A DNA stretch of 64,000 bases from DASRAJ01 sp035638255 (GTDB lineage: Bacteria > Bacteroidota > Bacteroidia > Chitinophagales > UBA10324): positions 83,740 through 147,739 of the forward strand of contig DASRAJ010000029.1 of the NCBI GenBank assembly GCA_035638255.1, written 5' to 3'. Shown one piece after another: positions 1 to 9,034 of this stretch. The notes under the pieces were generated by a model, which saw nothing but the letters and a program-made list of their open reading frames with translations, was not told where the DNA came from and made no database searches. Every line of letters begins with the position of its first letter. The stretch's first letter is position 1. Both the position numbers and the translations under genes were made by a program.

Positions 1-19
1 TGTAGTGCAGTTATGAAAA

Positions 20-187
20 TTATTTGATTGCAGTTTTCTTTTTCTCTTTCTCATCCTCTACAACTTTCTCAAGTTGATAACGAATGAAGTCACTAAGCTT
101 TCTTTTATGCTCGTCTGCTAACTTTTGCAATGACTTTCTCAAAGTCTTTGACATCCGTATTAGAATCTGTGTATCGAGGGTCTCCAT
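20..187 (-). CDS. Small ribbon-helix-helix (CopG/Arc-like) protein
   Basis: This 55-residue reading frame runs from an ATG at 187 to a TAA at 20. The N-terminal stretch DTQILIRMSKTLRKSL, followed by LADEHKRKLSDFIRYQLE, has the beta strand plus two helices of ribbon-helix-helix DNA-binding proteins. The tail is lysine- and glutamate-rich. It is transcribed divergently from the NurA operon. A perfect 8-bp-arm palindrome lies 33 bp upstream of its start, which would suit autoregulation or control of the divergent operon. No toxin partner is visible inside the window, although one could lie beyond the left edge. An antitoxin or plasmid-type regulator is the likeliest class. Confidence 0.6.
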   Translation of the reverse strand: METLDTQILIRMSKTLRKSLQKLADEHKRKLSDFIRYQLEKVVEDEKEKKKTAIK

Positions 188-219
188 AAACTAATGTAAT
201 TTTTAAAGCAAATTTACAA

Positions 220-238
220 TGCATATCAATGATATGCA
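220..238. promoter_or_regulatory. Candidate operator palindrome
   Basis: TGCATATC, a 3-nt centre, then GATATGCA make a perfect dyad in the divergent region between the ribbon-helix-helix gene and the NurA operon. It is the sort of site an RHH dimer or tetramer binds. The assignment to that protein is inferred from position only. Confidence 0.4.
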
Positions 239-281
239 AACGATTTGTCGAAAAATGTTTTCAACATTAGTAGGCAAAAAG

Positions 282-342
282 CATTGCAAAACAAATCTCG
301 TAGAATTCTATTGACTGGTTACATTTGAGTTGTTTTGCAATG
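282..342. repeat. 12-bp inverted repeat upstream of the NurA operon
   Basis: CATTGCAAAACA at 282-293 is matched exactly in inverted orientation at 331-342, with 37 bp between. The right arm ends about 33 bp before the nurA-like ATG. It could be a two-site operator or a long-loop hairpin in a leader. A further TTTGCAA lies right before the gene. Confidence 0.45.
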
Positions 343-374
343 ATACTGGTACTTAATAACTTTCTTTGCAATTC

Positions 375-1538
375 ATGGACAAGATTTTAATGCTATTAGC
401 AGAGGAAACCGGGGGAACTTGTTACAGTTCTTACAAGTACTGTGTCAACGATTCCGAAGTGCCATCAGTTAATTATGAAGAGAACCAATCCTACACGTTA
501 CAGCGTGATCGGTATGGAGAAACCGATACAAGCTTAAAAGAAACCAAGGATATCTCGGGTAGAGCAAAACAAATACAAAGCAGTCAACCCTTGTTTCGCT
601 ATTTCCTAGATGGCTCAAGAAGAATTTACAAAGTCGATGATATTGAATTGGGAAGAAAAATTTTTCCAATAATCGCTGGGCAGATAGGTGTTGCTTGTTG
701 TGAAAGAAAAAGTCCTTCAAAATTTTCACAGACAATTCTTGAACATAATCTCGTATTATCACTACCAAGTGAAGCTGACATCGATGGAAAAAATTCAGAA
801 GAATTTTTCAATGCCCTTGCTCAGAGAATTAACAAGCTAGAAAAACTACAGCAGTACAACTTGAGATTTTCAAAAATTCTTTCATATCCAACAAGGCAAT
901 TGAAGCTAGGTGAAAAATTTGAGAATTTGGGAATTGCAAAAATCCAAGACGAAATGATTGAGTGTGAAAAAAAAATTGTCTCGCAGCTTGTGAAAAAGAA
1001 TTTATTGAATCATGATAATTATCTGCTAAAGGATGGTTCATTACAATATAAGCCTATGAGGTCGGGCGATTTTCGTGAATTATCAAAAATCAAATCGAAT
1101 TATCAACGTGTGATAGGGCTTTCCAAATATTTTAATCCAGAGCTTTCTATGGACAAAGCTGGGAAGAGCAATGCCACCAAAATTGCAAGGCTACCCTTGT
1201 ATAGTCGTACTCCGGCGTTCATGTATCAAACTGATATTGTTTCAACAGAAGTTTTTTTCAGTATCTGGTATTTGAGAATACGCGAAGTAAGTGTAACAGA
1301 AAGTCCCTTTGCTGGTGTGGTGAAAGTTGAAAAAGTTTTGGTGTCAGATCATGAAATTGAAAATGGATTAAGCAGTGACGAAGTTGACTTAATCAGCGCA
1401 AATATTATTAATGAACGAAGCCCTGTAGCATATGGAAATGATACACGATGGGCAAACCATCTATACCCGGTCTATCTCACGGAAAAGTATGTCAAGAGTC
1501 AGTACATTAGTGACTATCATTTTCTAAATTTATTTTGA
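375..1538 (+). CDS. NurA-like nuclease-domain protein
   Basis: This 387-residue protein is the first gene of a six-gene operon. The segment FRYFLDGSRRIYK carries the DGS(R) element of NurA nucleases, where the Asp is a metal ligand. The C-terminal RWANHLYPVYLTEKYVKSQY matches the RW-x-HLYP-x-YL-x-E-K ending of bacterial NurA-like proteins. NurA is a 5'-3' ssDNA exonuclease and ssDNA/dsDNA endonuclease that works with the HerA translocase, and the next gene is HerA-like. I start at the ATG at 375; an in-frame TTG at 366 would add three residues. Its stop overlaps the HerA start by one base. Family placement is fairly secure, but activity is not proven because the full set of acidic residues cannot be aligned by eye. 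Confidence 0.7.
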   Translation: MDKILMLLAEETGGTCYSSYKYCVNDSEVPSVNYEENQSYTLQRDRYGETDTSLKETKDISGRAKQIQSSQPLFRYFLDGSRRIYKVDDIELGRKIFPIIAGQIGVACCERKSPSKFSQTILEHNLVLSLPSEADIDGKNSEEFFNALAQRINKLEKLQQYNLRFSKILSYPTRQLKLGEKFENLGIAKIQDEMIECEKKIVSQLVKKNLLNHDNYLLKDGSLQYKPMRSGDFRELSKIKSNYQRVIGLSKYFNPELSMDKAGKSNATKIARLPLYSRTPAFMYQTDIVSTEVFFSIWYLRIREVSVTESPFAGVVKVEKVLVSDHEIENGLSSDEVDLISANIINERSPVAYGNDTRWANHLYPVYLTEKYVKSQYISDYHFLNLF

Positions 1539-3190
1539 TGAAGAGGATCGGAAAAGTTGTAGCTACAGAAAAAATGCCTACAACGGTAGACGAATTTTAT
1601 TTTTGGACAGATAAGAAGAGAGTCATCAAACCATTTGATGTCGTCAAAGTTGAGCACATCAGAAATTCAGTAACGTTCGGGGTCGTTGAGGAAATTTCTC
1701 ATTTCACCGATTCGCCAGGTTTTTTAGCAGGTTATATCTCAAGTGATTTCGGAGATGTCGAGCACGTACCCAACACGGAAAGAATCGGAATGAATTACGT
1801 AAAGGCAAGAGTTGTTGGAAATACAGATGGAATTTTCACACCTGTACTTGACGGGCACATTGTTTCTTTCGCCGATGAAAATGACGTTAAAAGAGCTTTG
1901 GGATTGGATGAAATCAAAAACCCTTTACCATGCGGCTACATAGAAATGTACGAACCTCCTGATTCCATCCGAATTCCTGTACATTTTAATTCCCATTTTC
2001 TAATTGGACCAGAAGGAGCACACTTGAACATTTCAGGAATTTCAGGTCTTGCTTCAAAAACATCTTATGCAATGTTCCTGCTTAAGGCAATTCAAAATGA
2101 ACATTTACAATCTAACAGTGATAAGGAATCAGTTGCATTTGTAATTCTCAACGTAAAAGGTAGGGACCTAGTTGCTATAGATGAGCCAAACGGAGATCTC
2201 ACTAAAGCGGACAAAGAAATTTACGAGATGCTCAAATTAAGTCCGAAACCCTTTGCCAACGTAAAATATTTTTATCCATATTCAAAACAATTTCCAACCA
2301 CGTATGCAAGACCTGATGATGTCAAAAATCAGCAAAAACAAAATAAAGCATTTCAATTTAAGTACATTTTTGAGGATGATAAAGAAAGCATTGATTTACT
2401 TTTCTCCAATGTTGATGATCCTAACCAGACAATGGAATCTATTGTTAACTACATTTCAACTGGTCAAGGCAAGTTTGATGGAATTACCAATTGGAATGAA
2501 CTATTAAATGAAATCCATGAGCATACTAAAAAAGGTGATACAAGTGGAAGAGACAGAGAAATTACTGTTTCAAGTTGGAGAAAATTTTATCGCTTATTTA
2601 GGAAAACACTTGATAAGAGTTCAATTTTTGCAAATGGCTTGGGAAAAGGAGAAGTACGTTTACAAGAGCAAATAAAAAATATACAAAAAAATGAGGTATT
2701 TGTTATTGACGTAGCAAGACTAGACGAGGAAACGCAAGGATTTGTATTCGGAGATGTAATGCGAGCAGTATATGATTTAAAGCTTGGACAAATTGAAAGA
2801 AAAGAGAGTGATATTCCAAATAAAATAATAGTCTTCATAGATGAACTAAATAAATACGCTTCGAAGGATGTCCCTAAGAATTCTCCAATTCTTCGGCAAA
2901 TCATGGATATAACAGAGCGAGGACGTTCTCTAGGAATTATTTTGTTTGGAGCTGAGCAATTCCGTAGTGACATTCATGACAGAGTAAAGGGTAATTGCGC
3001 TTCATATGCATACGGAAGAACGAATGCGATTGAGGTATCCAAAAGCGATTATCAGTATGTGCCAGCAGTTTATAAATCGATGCTTACCAGGCTTAAACAG
3101 GGAGAATACATCATTCAAAACCCGGTGTTTCGTTCTCTTTTAAGCATCAAGTTTCCAAAACCAATTTATAAGCAATTCAAGAACGGATAA
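1538..3190 (+). CDS. HerA-like ATPase (DUF87 family)
   Basis: This 550-residue protein has an N-terminal beta-barrel-like HAS region (about residues 1-125), followed by a RecA-type motor. The P-loop region reads GISGLASKTS (about 168-177). Lys-Thr is kept, but the usual GxxxxGK spacing and the Gly before Lys are altered. The Walker B segment is IIVFIDELNKY, followed by a sensor-like RGRSLGIILFGAEQ. HerA hexamers pump DNA for NurA. The start ATG at 1538 overlaps the NurA stop (TGATG), which implies coupled translation. HerA-type proteins paired with nucleases occur both in archaeal repair and in bacterial anti-phage systems; the defence-like neighbours favour the second here. Confidence 0.75.
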   Translation: MKRIGKVVATEKMPTTVDEFYFWTDKKRVIKPFDVVKVEHIRNSVTFGVVEEISHFTDSPGFLAGYISSDFGDVEHVPNTERIGMNYVKARVVGNTDGIFTPVLDGHIVSFADENDVKRALGLDEIKNPLPCGYIEMYEPPDSIRIPVHFNSHFLIGPEGAHLNISGISGLASKTSYAMFLLKAIQNEHLQSNSDKESVAFVILNVKGRDLVAIDEPNGDLTKADKEIYEMLKLSPKPFANVKYFYPYSKQFPTTYARPDDVKNQQKQNKAFQFKYIFEDDKESIDLLFSNVDDPNQTMESIVNYISTGQGKFDGITNWNELLNEIHEHTKKGDTSGRDREITVSSWRKFYRLFRKTLDKSSIFANGLGKGEVRLQEQIKNIQKNEVFVIDVARLDEETQGFVFGDVMRAVYDLKLGQIERKESDIPNKIIVFIDELNKYASKDVPKNSPILRQIMDITERGRSLGIILFGAEQFRSDIHDRVKGNCASYAYGRTNAIEVSKSDYQYVPAVYKSMLTRLKQGEYIIQNPVFRSLLSIKFPKPIYKQFKNG

Positions 3191-3210
3191 ATCACCACTG
3201 CACAGTAAAA

Positions 3211-4638
3211 ATGAAAATTTCCATTAATAACTTTAAAACGATAAAAGAACTCAAGGATTTAGAAATAAAGCCTTTGAATGTAATTTCGGGTGTTAACAGT
3301 AGCGGAAAAACTTCCTTTATTCAATTCTTATTGTTATTAAAACAAACTCTCGAAGCTAAGGCAGCCAATCGTCCTCTCATTTTTAACTCAGAAGAGTATG
3401 TAAAATTGGGCGAATATTCGGAGGTAGTTTATGATAAAAGAAAAGAAAACAACATCAGTTTCGATATTGGATTTACTGAAAATGAAATAAGTTTTTCAGA
3501 GCTGGAGTTTCTAAAAATAAAGGGCTGCAACATAAATGTTGTCTATTCTCTCCTTGAAAATGATACAGTCATTCAAACTTTGGAATTTAAATATAGTACA
3601 CCTGAGTTTATAAAAAAAGAGCATTGGATTAAGTTTACTAAAAGCGGTGATAGCAAGTACGTCTATGAAACCAATACCGCTGTTTTTAATGCAGAGTTTG
3701 AGCAGGTGTACATTAACAATGAAAGCAATCAACCGGGTGGCGATTTATCATTCATTGCTTTTATGCCCCAACTATTTGTGACAGAAATAAACAATCCAAA
3801 TTACCCAGAGATTGATAAAAATCCATTAAAAAAGATAAGCATTGAACCGAAGACAAAAGAGTTACAAGCATTACTCGAAAAGTACTTTGATGAGCTTTCC
3901 TACATTGGACCGTTGCGCGAAATACCTAAAGACAGTTATTCACCGAACAAAAATAATAATAACATTGGGGCTAAAGGACAATACGCTGCTTATTTTTTAG
4001 AAACGGAAGGTCTAAGAGAAATTAATTATTATAAAATTGAAGATATTAAAAATGAATCAATCCAATACAAACTTTCACGAGGTTCGTTAGCCGACGCAGT
4101 TAAATACTGGATTTGTGATGTCCTTCAATTAGCTAAAGAAATAAAAACAGAAGAGTATAAAGACGAGTTTATTGTTAAGATAGTAAATCATTTCGGAATT
4201 GAAACCACAATAAAACATGTAGGATTTGGGATAAGTCAGATATTGCCAATTATCGTTGAGGGATTGCGCATGGTAGACACTGGGATTCTTATTTTGGAAC
4301 AACCTGAAATACATCTTCATCCTAAAATACAAAGCTCACTATTTGATTTTTTAAACAGCTTAATAATAAGCGGCAAGAAAATCATTGTAGAAACACACAG
4401 CGCTGAGTTTATAACCAGAATGCGTAGACGCATTGCCGAAGATAGCAGCAATACCTTAGTCGGTAAAGTAAATTTGATCTTCGTGGAAGAAGATGAATCC
4501 GAGCACATATTTAAGGAACTTGATTTATCAGAATCCGGTTCGCTGTCATATTTCCCCAAAGATTTTATTGAGCAAAGCGAAATTGATTATAGAGCAATAG
4601 TGAAAGCTCAAGCATTAAAAAGACAAAACAAAAAATGA
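3211..4638 (+). CDS. AAA/SMC-like ATPase with DUF3696-type C-terminus
   Basis: The protein has 475 residues. It begins MKISINNFKTIKELKDLEIKPLNVISGVNSSGKTSF, with the P-loop at residues 27-34, as in OLD/RecF-like ABC-ATPases. A long insertion follows. Near the C-terminus are a Q-loop-like GFGISQILPII, the Walker B ILILEQPEIHLHP and the H-loop IVETHSAEFI. The last 50 residues resemble DUF3696. Such ATPases typically gate a nuclease or other effector and recur in defence operons. It lies 20 bp after the HerA-like gene and 7 bp before the next. The partner and trigger are unknown. Confidence 0.75.
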   Translation: MKISINNFKTIKELKDLEIKPLNVISGVNSSGKTSFIQFLLLLKQTLEAKAANRPLIFNSEEYVKLGEYSEVVYDKRKENNISFDIGFTENEISFSELEFLKIKGCNINVVYSLLENDTVIQTLEFKYSTPEFIKKEHWIKFTKSGDSKYVYETNTAVFNAEFEQVYINNESNQPGGDLSFIAFMPQLFVTEINNPNYPEIDKNPLKKISIEPKTKELQALLEKYFDELSYIGPLREIPKDSYSPNKNNNNIGAKGQYAAYFLETEGLREINYYKIEDIKNESIQYKLSRGSLADAVKYWICDVLQLAKEIKTEEYKDEFIVKIVNHFGIETTIKHVGFGISQILPIIVEGLRMVDTGILILEQPEIHLHPKIQSSLFDFLNSLIISGKKIIVETHSAEFITRMRRRIAEDSSNTLVGKVNLIFVEEDESEHIFKELDLSESGSLSYFPKDFIEQSEIDYRAIVKAQALKRQNKK

Positions 4639-4645
4639 TAATTGT

Positions 4646-5470
4646 ATGGATTTTAATGCTGTAATCGATGCTTCTGCTTTTATTTGGGATGAAGAAAAAT
4701 TTTTACAAGATCAAACCCCATACTATAACTTAGCTAATCAGTTAATGACTTTTGTTGAAATTTTTGAAACCAAAAAGCCGCAGATTTTTTTGAGGTCAAA
4801 TTTATTAGCAGAAATGTTAAATGTATTTCCCTGGAATTTAACTGCAGATAAACCTTATTTTTATGAATTCAAAAATGTTGTTTATTCATTTCTAGCGCGT
4901 TTGCCGGAACAGATAAAAGAATTTGATGCAAGTGATAGAGGGGTTTCTTCCAAACCTAACATTATTTATAGCTATTATAATTATGGTGTAAAGCAAGAAA
5001 TAACTTTTTTAATATCAGAAATACACTTCAATACGACTATTACCGTTTATTTTACCTTCAAACCAATTTGGGAAGAATCAATTTCCTTAAATACATTATT
5101 TAATGGAATCCCTAAGGAACATGAAACAATTATTCTCCCTATTGAGGACAACTTAGAAGGCTTTTTTAATCGCTTTAAGCTTATATTTAAGCACAATCCC
5201 AAGCATGATAGAAATAAGGGATTCCGAATTGAAAATGGAGAGGAAGTATCACCATTGTCTTGTTTTGACGGTAAAAATGATAAAGTTCCCCAGTTGTTAC
5301 TTGATAAAGCGATTAAGAGTAAAGAGGGCAATGGGAAATTATATAGTTATGATAAGGTAAACCAAACATACATATGCTTTGTTTCATCGGGCTCAAATGA
5401 GTATCACGGGTATGATGAAAAGCTTGGTAATATTCCCGCTTCAATAAAAAAATACTTTGGCAAACACTAA
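4646..5470 (+). CDS. Unrecognised protein in the NurA/HerA operon
   Basis: I do not recognise this 274-residue protein. The N-terminus MDFNAVIDASAFIWDEEKFL has the hydrophobic-strand-plus-Asp look of a PIN-like or Rossmann start, but no full PIN acid set is evident. The C-terminal half is polar and conserved-looking: KHNPKHDRNKGF, then SPLSCFDGKND, then YHGYDEKLGNIPASIKKYFG. It has no signal peptide or membrane segment. It is 7 bp after the DUF3696 ATPase gene and 2 bp before the GHKL gene, so it is surely part of the operon and probably partners one of the two ATPases. Confidence 0.55.
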   Translation: MDFNAVIDASAFIWDEEKFLQDQTPYYNLANQLMTFVEIFETKKPQIFLRSNLLAEMLNVFPWNLTADKPYFYEFKNVVYSFLARLPEQIKEFDASDRGVSSKPNIIYSYYNYGVKQEITFLISEIHFNTTITVYFTFKPIWEESISLNTLFNGIPKEHETIILPIEDNLEGFFNRFKLIFKHNPKHDRNKGFRIENGEEVSPLSCFDGKNDKVPQLLLDKAIKSKEGNGKLYSYDKVNQTYICFVSSGSNEYHGYDEKLGNIPASIKKYFGKH

Positions 5471-5472
5471 TC

Positions 5473-7032
5473 ATGGCAGCAGAATTCATACCTTCTATTG
5501 GAAAGAATGTTATTGAGACATTGACAATGGGCATGTATGATGATCCACGATTTATTTTCCGAGAGTATGTTCAAAATTCCGCTGATCAAATTGATGCAGC
5601 AACTAAGAGTGGCATCTTTGCCAAAAAAGAAGATGGTGATATTCACATACTGATTGATAAGAAGAAAAAGCAAATAATAATTGAAGATAATGCTACGGGT
5701 ATTGAGAGCGCAAAAGTGCAGGCGTTTTTAGGCAACATCGCACAATCACCAAAAAATAGATATTTGGATAAAGGATTTAGAGGTATCGGACGTTTAGGCG
5801 GCTTAGGTTATTGCGATAAACTAACCTTTGAAACTTCTTACAAGGGAGAAAAGATTAAAAGCACAATGGTTTGGGATGCCAAGCAATTGAGAGAAATAAT
5901 TAATGATACATCCATTAGAATTGAAGCGGCTGAACTTATTAGTGCAATTACAAATTACTCTAAAGAATCCGAAGCTGAAAATACTCATTATTTTAAAGTT
6001 ATTCTGGATGATGTAACCAATGATGATTTGCTCAGTGTAAATGCAGTTAGGGAGTATCTATCTATGGTTGCACCTGTACCGTTTTCCAATAACTTTTCAT
6101 TTAAAACTAAAATTTACCAAGAGGCAGAAAAAGAAAAAATCATATTTGACGAATATACAATATACATTAATGAGGATCAACTATTTAAAGCATATAAGAA
6201 TAGTGTTTTTAATAAAGGGAATATAGTTGATGAAATTTATGATGTTGAATTTTATAAATCAGAAGTTGAAATGAAAGGGGAGGCAAATAAAAAAGCAAAA
6301 AAGCATAAAGAAGTTCTATTCTGGTGTTGGTATGGAATAAGTAAGAATATGAGGCAAATCCCTGAAGAAAATTTTGAAAAGTTTTTACGATTAAGAAAAC
6401 ATAATATTCAAATTGGTTTAGAGAATAGATTGGATGATTTTCATAAAGATGATACCGGCAATCGTTATTTTATAGGAGAAGTACACGCCCTAAATAGCAG
6501 ATTAGTTCCGAACGCAAGACGAGATTTTTTTGAAGATAATTCTATACTGCAATTATTTAAGCAAGAATTGAGAGATTTTTTTTATTCAACTTTATATAAT
6601 TTATACTATGATTTTTCAAAGAAAAATAGTTCAATAAAGGATTTAAAGGAGACTGAAAAGTTTAGGGAAGAGTATAGTCATAAAATTAAAGATAAGTTTA
6701 TTAGTAAGGAGGAGCGAGAGATTTTAGGAAAAGAAGCTGTAAAAAAAGAACAAAAAGCAGAAAAAGCAAAAAAGGAATTAATTCGACTTCAGAAGGAATA
6801 TCCCAATAGCACGCTATCACGAGTAATAAAAGAAACATCACCGATAGATTTAACCGATCCAGATAGCCATCCCATAGTAGGTAATACTTCTAAGGTTAAA
6901 ACAAAGGAAACTAATAGATTGTCGGATTCTGAAAAAAAATTATTGGCTCGTATTTTCAAAGTTATTGCTAACTATTTCGATAAGAAAACTTCTGATACCA
7001 TCATCCAGAAAATAAAGGATGAATTGCAATGA
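5473..7032 (+). CDS. HSP90-like GHKL ATPase
   Basis: This 519-residue protein has an N-terminal Bergerat fold. The N-box is FREYVQNSADQIDA (residues 29-42, with E31, N35 and D38), the G1 box is EDNATGI (71-77) and the G2-like loop is GFRGIGRLGGLGYC (101-114). About 70% of the chain follows, ending in a charged coiled coil (about 390-450) and a Lys-rich tail. It is shorter than HtpG and lacks a clear HSP90 C-terminal dimerisation domain. HSP90-like ATPases recur in bacterial anti-phage operons. The gene starts 2 bp after its neighbour's stop, and its own stop overlaps the radical SAM start (ATGA). Confidence 0.8.
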   Translation: MAAEFIPSIGKNVIETLTMGMYDDPRFIFREYVQNSADQIDAATKSGIFAKKEDGDIHILIDKKKKQIIIEDNATGIESAKVQAFLGNIAQSPKNRYLDKGFRGIGRLGGLGYCDKLTFETSYKGEKIKSTMVWDAKQLREIINDTSIRIEAAELISAITNYSKESEAENTHYFKVILDDVTNDDLLSVNAVREYLSMVAPVPFSNNFSFKTKIYQEAEKEKIIFDEYTIYINEDQLFKAYKNSVFNKGNIVDEIYDVEFYKSEVEMKGEANKKAKKHKEVLFWCWYGISKNMRQIPEENFEKFLRLRKHNIQIGLENRLDDFHKDDTGNRYFIGEVHALNSRLVPNARRDFFEDNSILQLFKQELRDFFYSTLYNLYYDFSKKNSSIKDLKETEKFREEYSHKIKDKFISKEEREILGKEAVKKEQKAEKAKKELIRLQKEYPNSTLSRVIKETSPIDLTDPDSHPIVGNTSKVKTKETNRLSDSEKKLLARIFKVIANYFDKKTSDTIIQKIKDELQ

Positions 7033-9008
7033 GAAATATTTTGCTATTAGAACCGAACTATAAAAATAAATATCCTCCTATAGGATTAATGAAGATTTCT
7101 ACCTATCATAAGATGATAGGAGATAAGGTGACTTTTTATAAGGGCGATTTAAGAGATTTGATTATTGATCAGCTCTATGAAGAATGCTTAAAAAGATTAA
7201 GAAGGATTGATAAATCAATCGAGTGGCAACCTAAAGCTTACTTAATTAAGCAGTACATAAAAACCAAGAAATCAACTTTACTAGAAGAATTAAATTTTGG
7301 ACATTCTCAATACTCACCTCTCATTGAAAAATGTTTATTAGGTTATTCCCTTTTTTATCGTAAAAAGGAATATGAAAATCATCCTATGTATGATCGGGTT
7401 TATGTAACAACCTTATTCACGTTTTACTGGAAGATTACAATCGAAGCAATTCACTTCGCAAAGAAATTGGTTAAAAGACCAGATCAACTTTTAATAGGAG
7501 GCGTGATGGCGTCATTGTTGACGAAGGAGATCGAAACGGAAACGGGTATTAAACCTATTGCCGGATTACTTGACCAGCCAGGCATATTAGATAAGGGATT
7601 AAAGGCAAGAAAAATAATCATTGACAATCTTCCTTTGGATTACTCAATTCTCGATGAAATTGATTATGTGTACCCGGCTCAAAATGCGTATTTCACTTTT
7701 ATGACAAAAGGGTGTACAAGAAAATGTTCTTTCTGTTCAGTACCGAAGCTTGAGCCAACTTATAAACCAAAGATTGAAACTCTTGATAAATTTAAGGAAA
7801 TTAAAAAACGTTTTGGAGAGCAACGGAATCTCTTATTAATGGATAATAATGTGCTTGCTTCGCCTCAATTCCCGGAGATTATAGAGGAGATTAAGAGAAT
7901 GGGGTTTAATAAAGATGCCACTTTCATTGAACCTAATCAACTGAAAATTGCAATTAGAAATCTAAGAAGTGGCTATAATGATAAGGCATACGTTAAACGT
8001 TCATTCAAACTTATTCATGCTCATTTGAAAAGACTAAAGAATGAAAACAAACAAAAGTATTATGATGTTCTTCGTCAACATAACCTTCTAAGAATTGAAA
8101 CAACCACGAAGGAGAATTTGCTTAAGGCAAATACTCTGATTAAGCACTTATATGAGAAATACAGAAGTAAAGCGCCTAGGCAGAGAATTGTCGATTTTAA
8201 TCAAGGTACAGATGCACGATATGTAACTGAAGAATTAATGAAACTTATGAGTGAAATTCCAATCCAGCCTTTGAGAATTGCGTTTGATTACATTGGGCTG
8301 AAAAAGATATATATTAATGCAGTTGAGTTAGCGGCTAAGTACGGAATTAAGGAACTATCCAATTATATTCTTTATAACTTTCATGATACACCTGATGATC
8401 TTTATGAAAGATTGCAAATTAATTTGGAATTAGGAGAAAGATTGGGTATACATATTTATTCATTTCCGATGAAATTTATTCCGCTATTTGGGGAAGCTGC
8501 AAAGGATCGAAATTTTGTTTCGCAACCTAATTGGAATAAGAAATTTATTAGAGCGATACAAGCTATCTTAAATGTAACAAAGGGAATTGTGGCACCCGGA
8601 AGAAGTTTTTTTGAAAAGGCATTTGGTGCTGATATTAAGGAATTTAGGAAGCTATTGTATATGCCCGAGACATATATCATTTATCGCCATTTATTTGAAA
8701 AGGAGTTAATGTACACTCCAATTTGGGAAGAAGAATATCTTAATTTATTGAACAGTGAAGAGAGAGAGGAAGCTGAAAATATCATTAAGACAAACGATTT
8801 TACAAACATTCAGGCTAATACTTCAAATCCGAAAATTCAGCATTTTCTAAGGCACTATACAATACCCAGAGGAAGCATTGATAGGAATGATCTTGAATAT
8901 AAGAAACTTAAAAAACAATTCGATAGGTTAATTAAACGACACTATCTAACTTTAACTTATGATTTTGAAGCACTCACTGTGAGAAGAAAATATTGCGCAG
9001 TAGTATAG
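7029..9008 (+). CDS. Radical SAM protein with cobalamin-binding-like N-terminus
   Basis: This 659-residue protein opens with NILLLEPNYKNKYPPIGLMKISTYHK, typical of the B12-binding Rossmann domain that precedes many radical SAM domains, although the DxHxxG cobalamin motif is not obvious. The 4Fe-4S motif CTRKCSFC (C229, C233, C236) is the canonical CxxxCxxC. Later segments such as FNQGTDARYVTEELMKLM fit the partial TIM barrel, and a long C-terminal region (about residues 430-659) is unassigned. The substrate is unknown. It is the last gene of the operon and overlaps the GHKL gene by four bases. A radical SAM enzyme beside a NurA/HerA pair and a GHKL ATPase is an unusual combination. Confidence 0.8.
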   Translation: MRNILLLEPNYKNKYPPIGLMKISTYHKMIGDKVTFYKGDLRDLIIDQLYEECLKRLRRIDKSIEWQPKAYLIKQYIKTKKSTLLEELNFGHSQYSPLIEKCLLGYSLFYRKKEYENHPMYDRVYVTTLFTFYWKITIEAIHFAKKLVKRPDQLLIGGVMASLLTKEIETETGIKPIAGLLDQPGILDKGLKARKIIIDNLPLDYSILDEIDYVYPAQNAYFTFMTKGCTRKCSFCSVPKLEPTYKPKIETLDKFKEIKKRFGEQRNLLLMDNNVLASPQFPEIIEEIKRMGFNKDATFIEPNQLKIAIRNLRSGYNDKAYVKRSFKLIHAHLKRLKNENKQKYYDVLRQHNLLRIETTTKENLLKANTLIKHLYEKYRSKAPRQRIVDFNQGTDARYVTEELMKLMSEIPIQPLRIAFDYIGLKKIYINAVELAAKYGIKELSNYILYNFHDTPDDLYERLQINLELGERLGIHIYSFPMKFIPLFGEAAKDRNFVSQPNWNKKFIRAIQAILNVTKGIVAPGRSFFEKAFGADIKEFRKLLYMPETYIIYRHLFEKELMYTPIWEEEYLNLLNSEEREEAENIIKTNDFTNIQANTSNPKIQHFLRHYTIPRGSIDRNDLEYKKLKKQFDRLIKRHYLTLTYDFEALTVRRKYCAVV

Positions 9009-9034
9009 TCTTCTGCAACTATTAATTCACTTTA

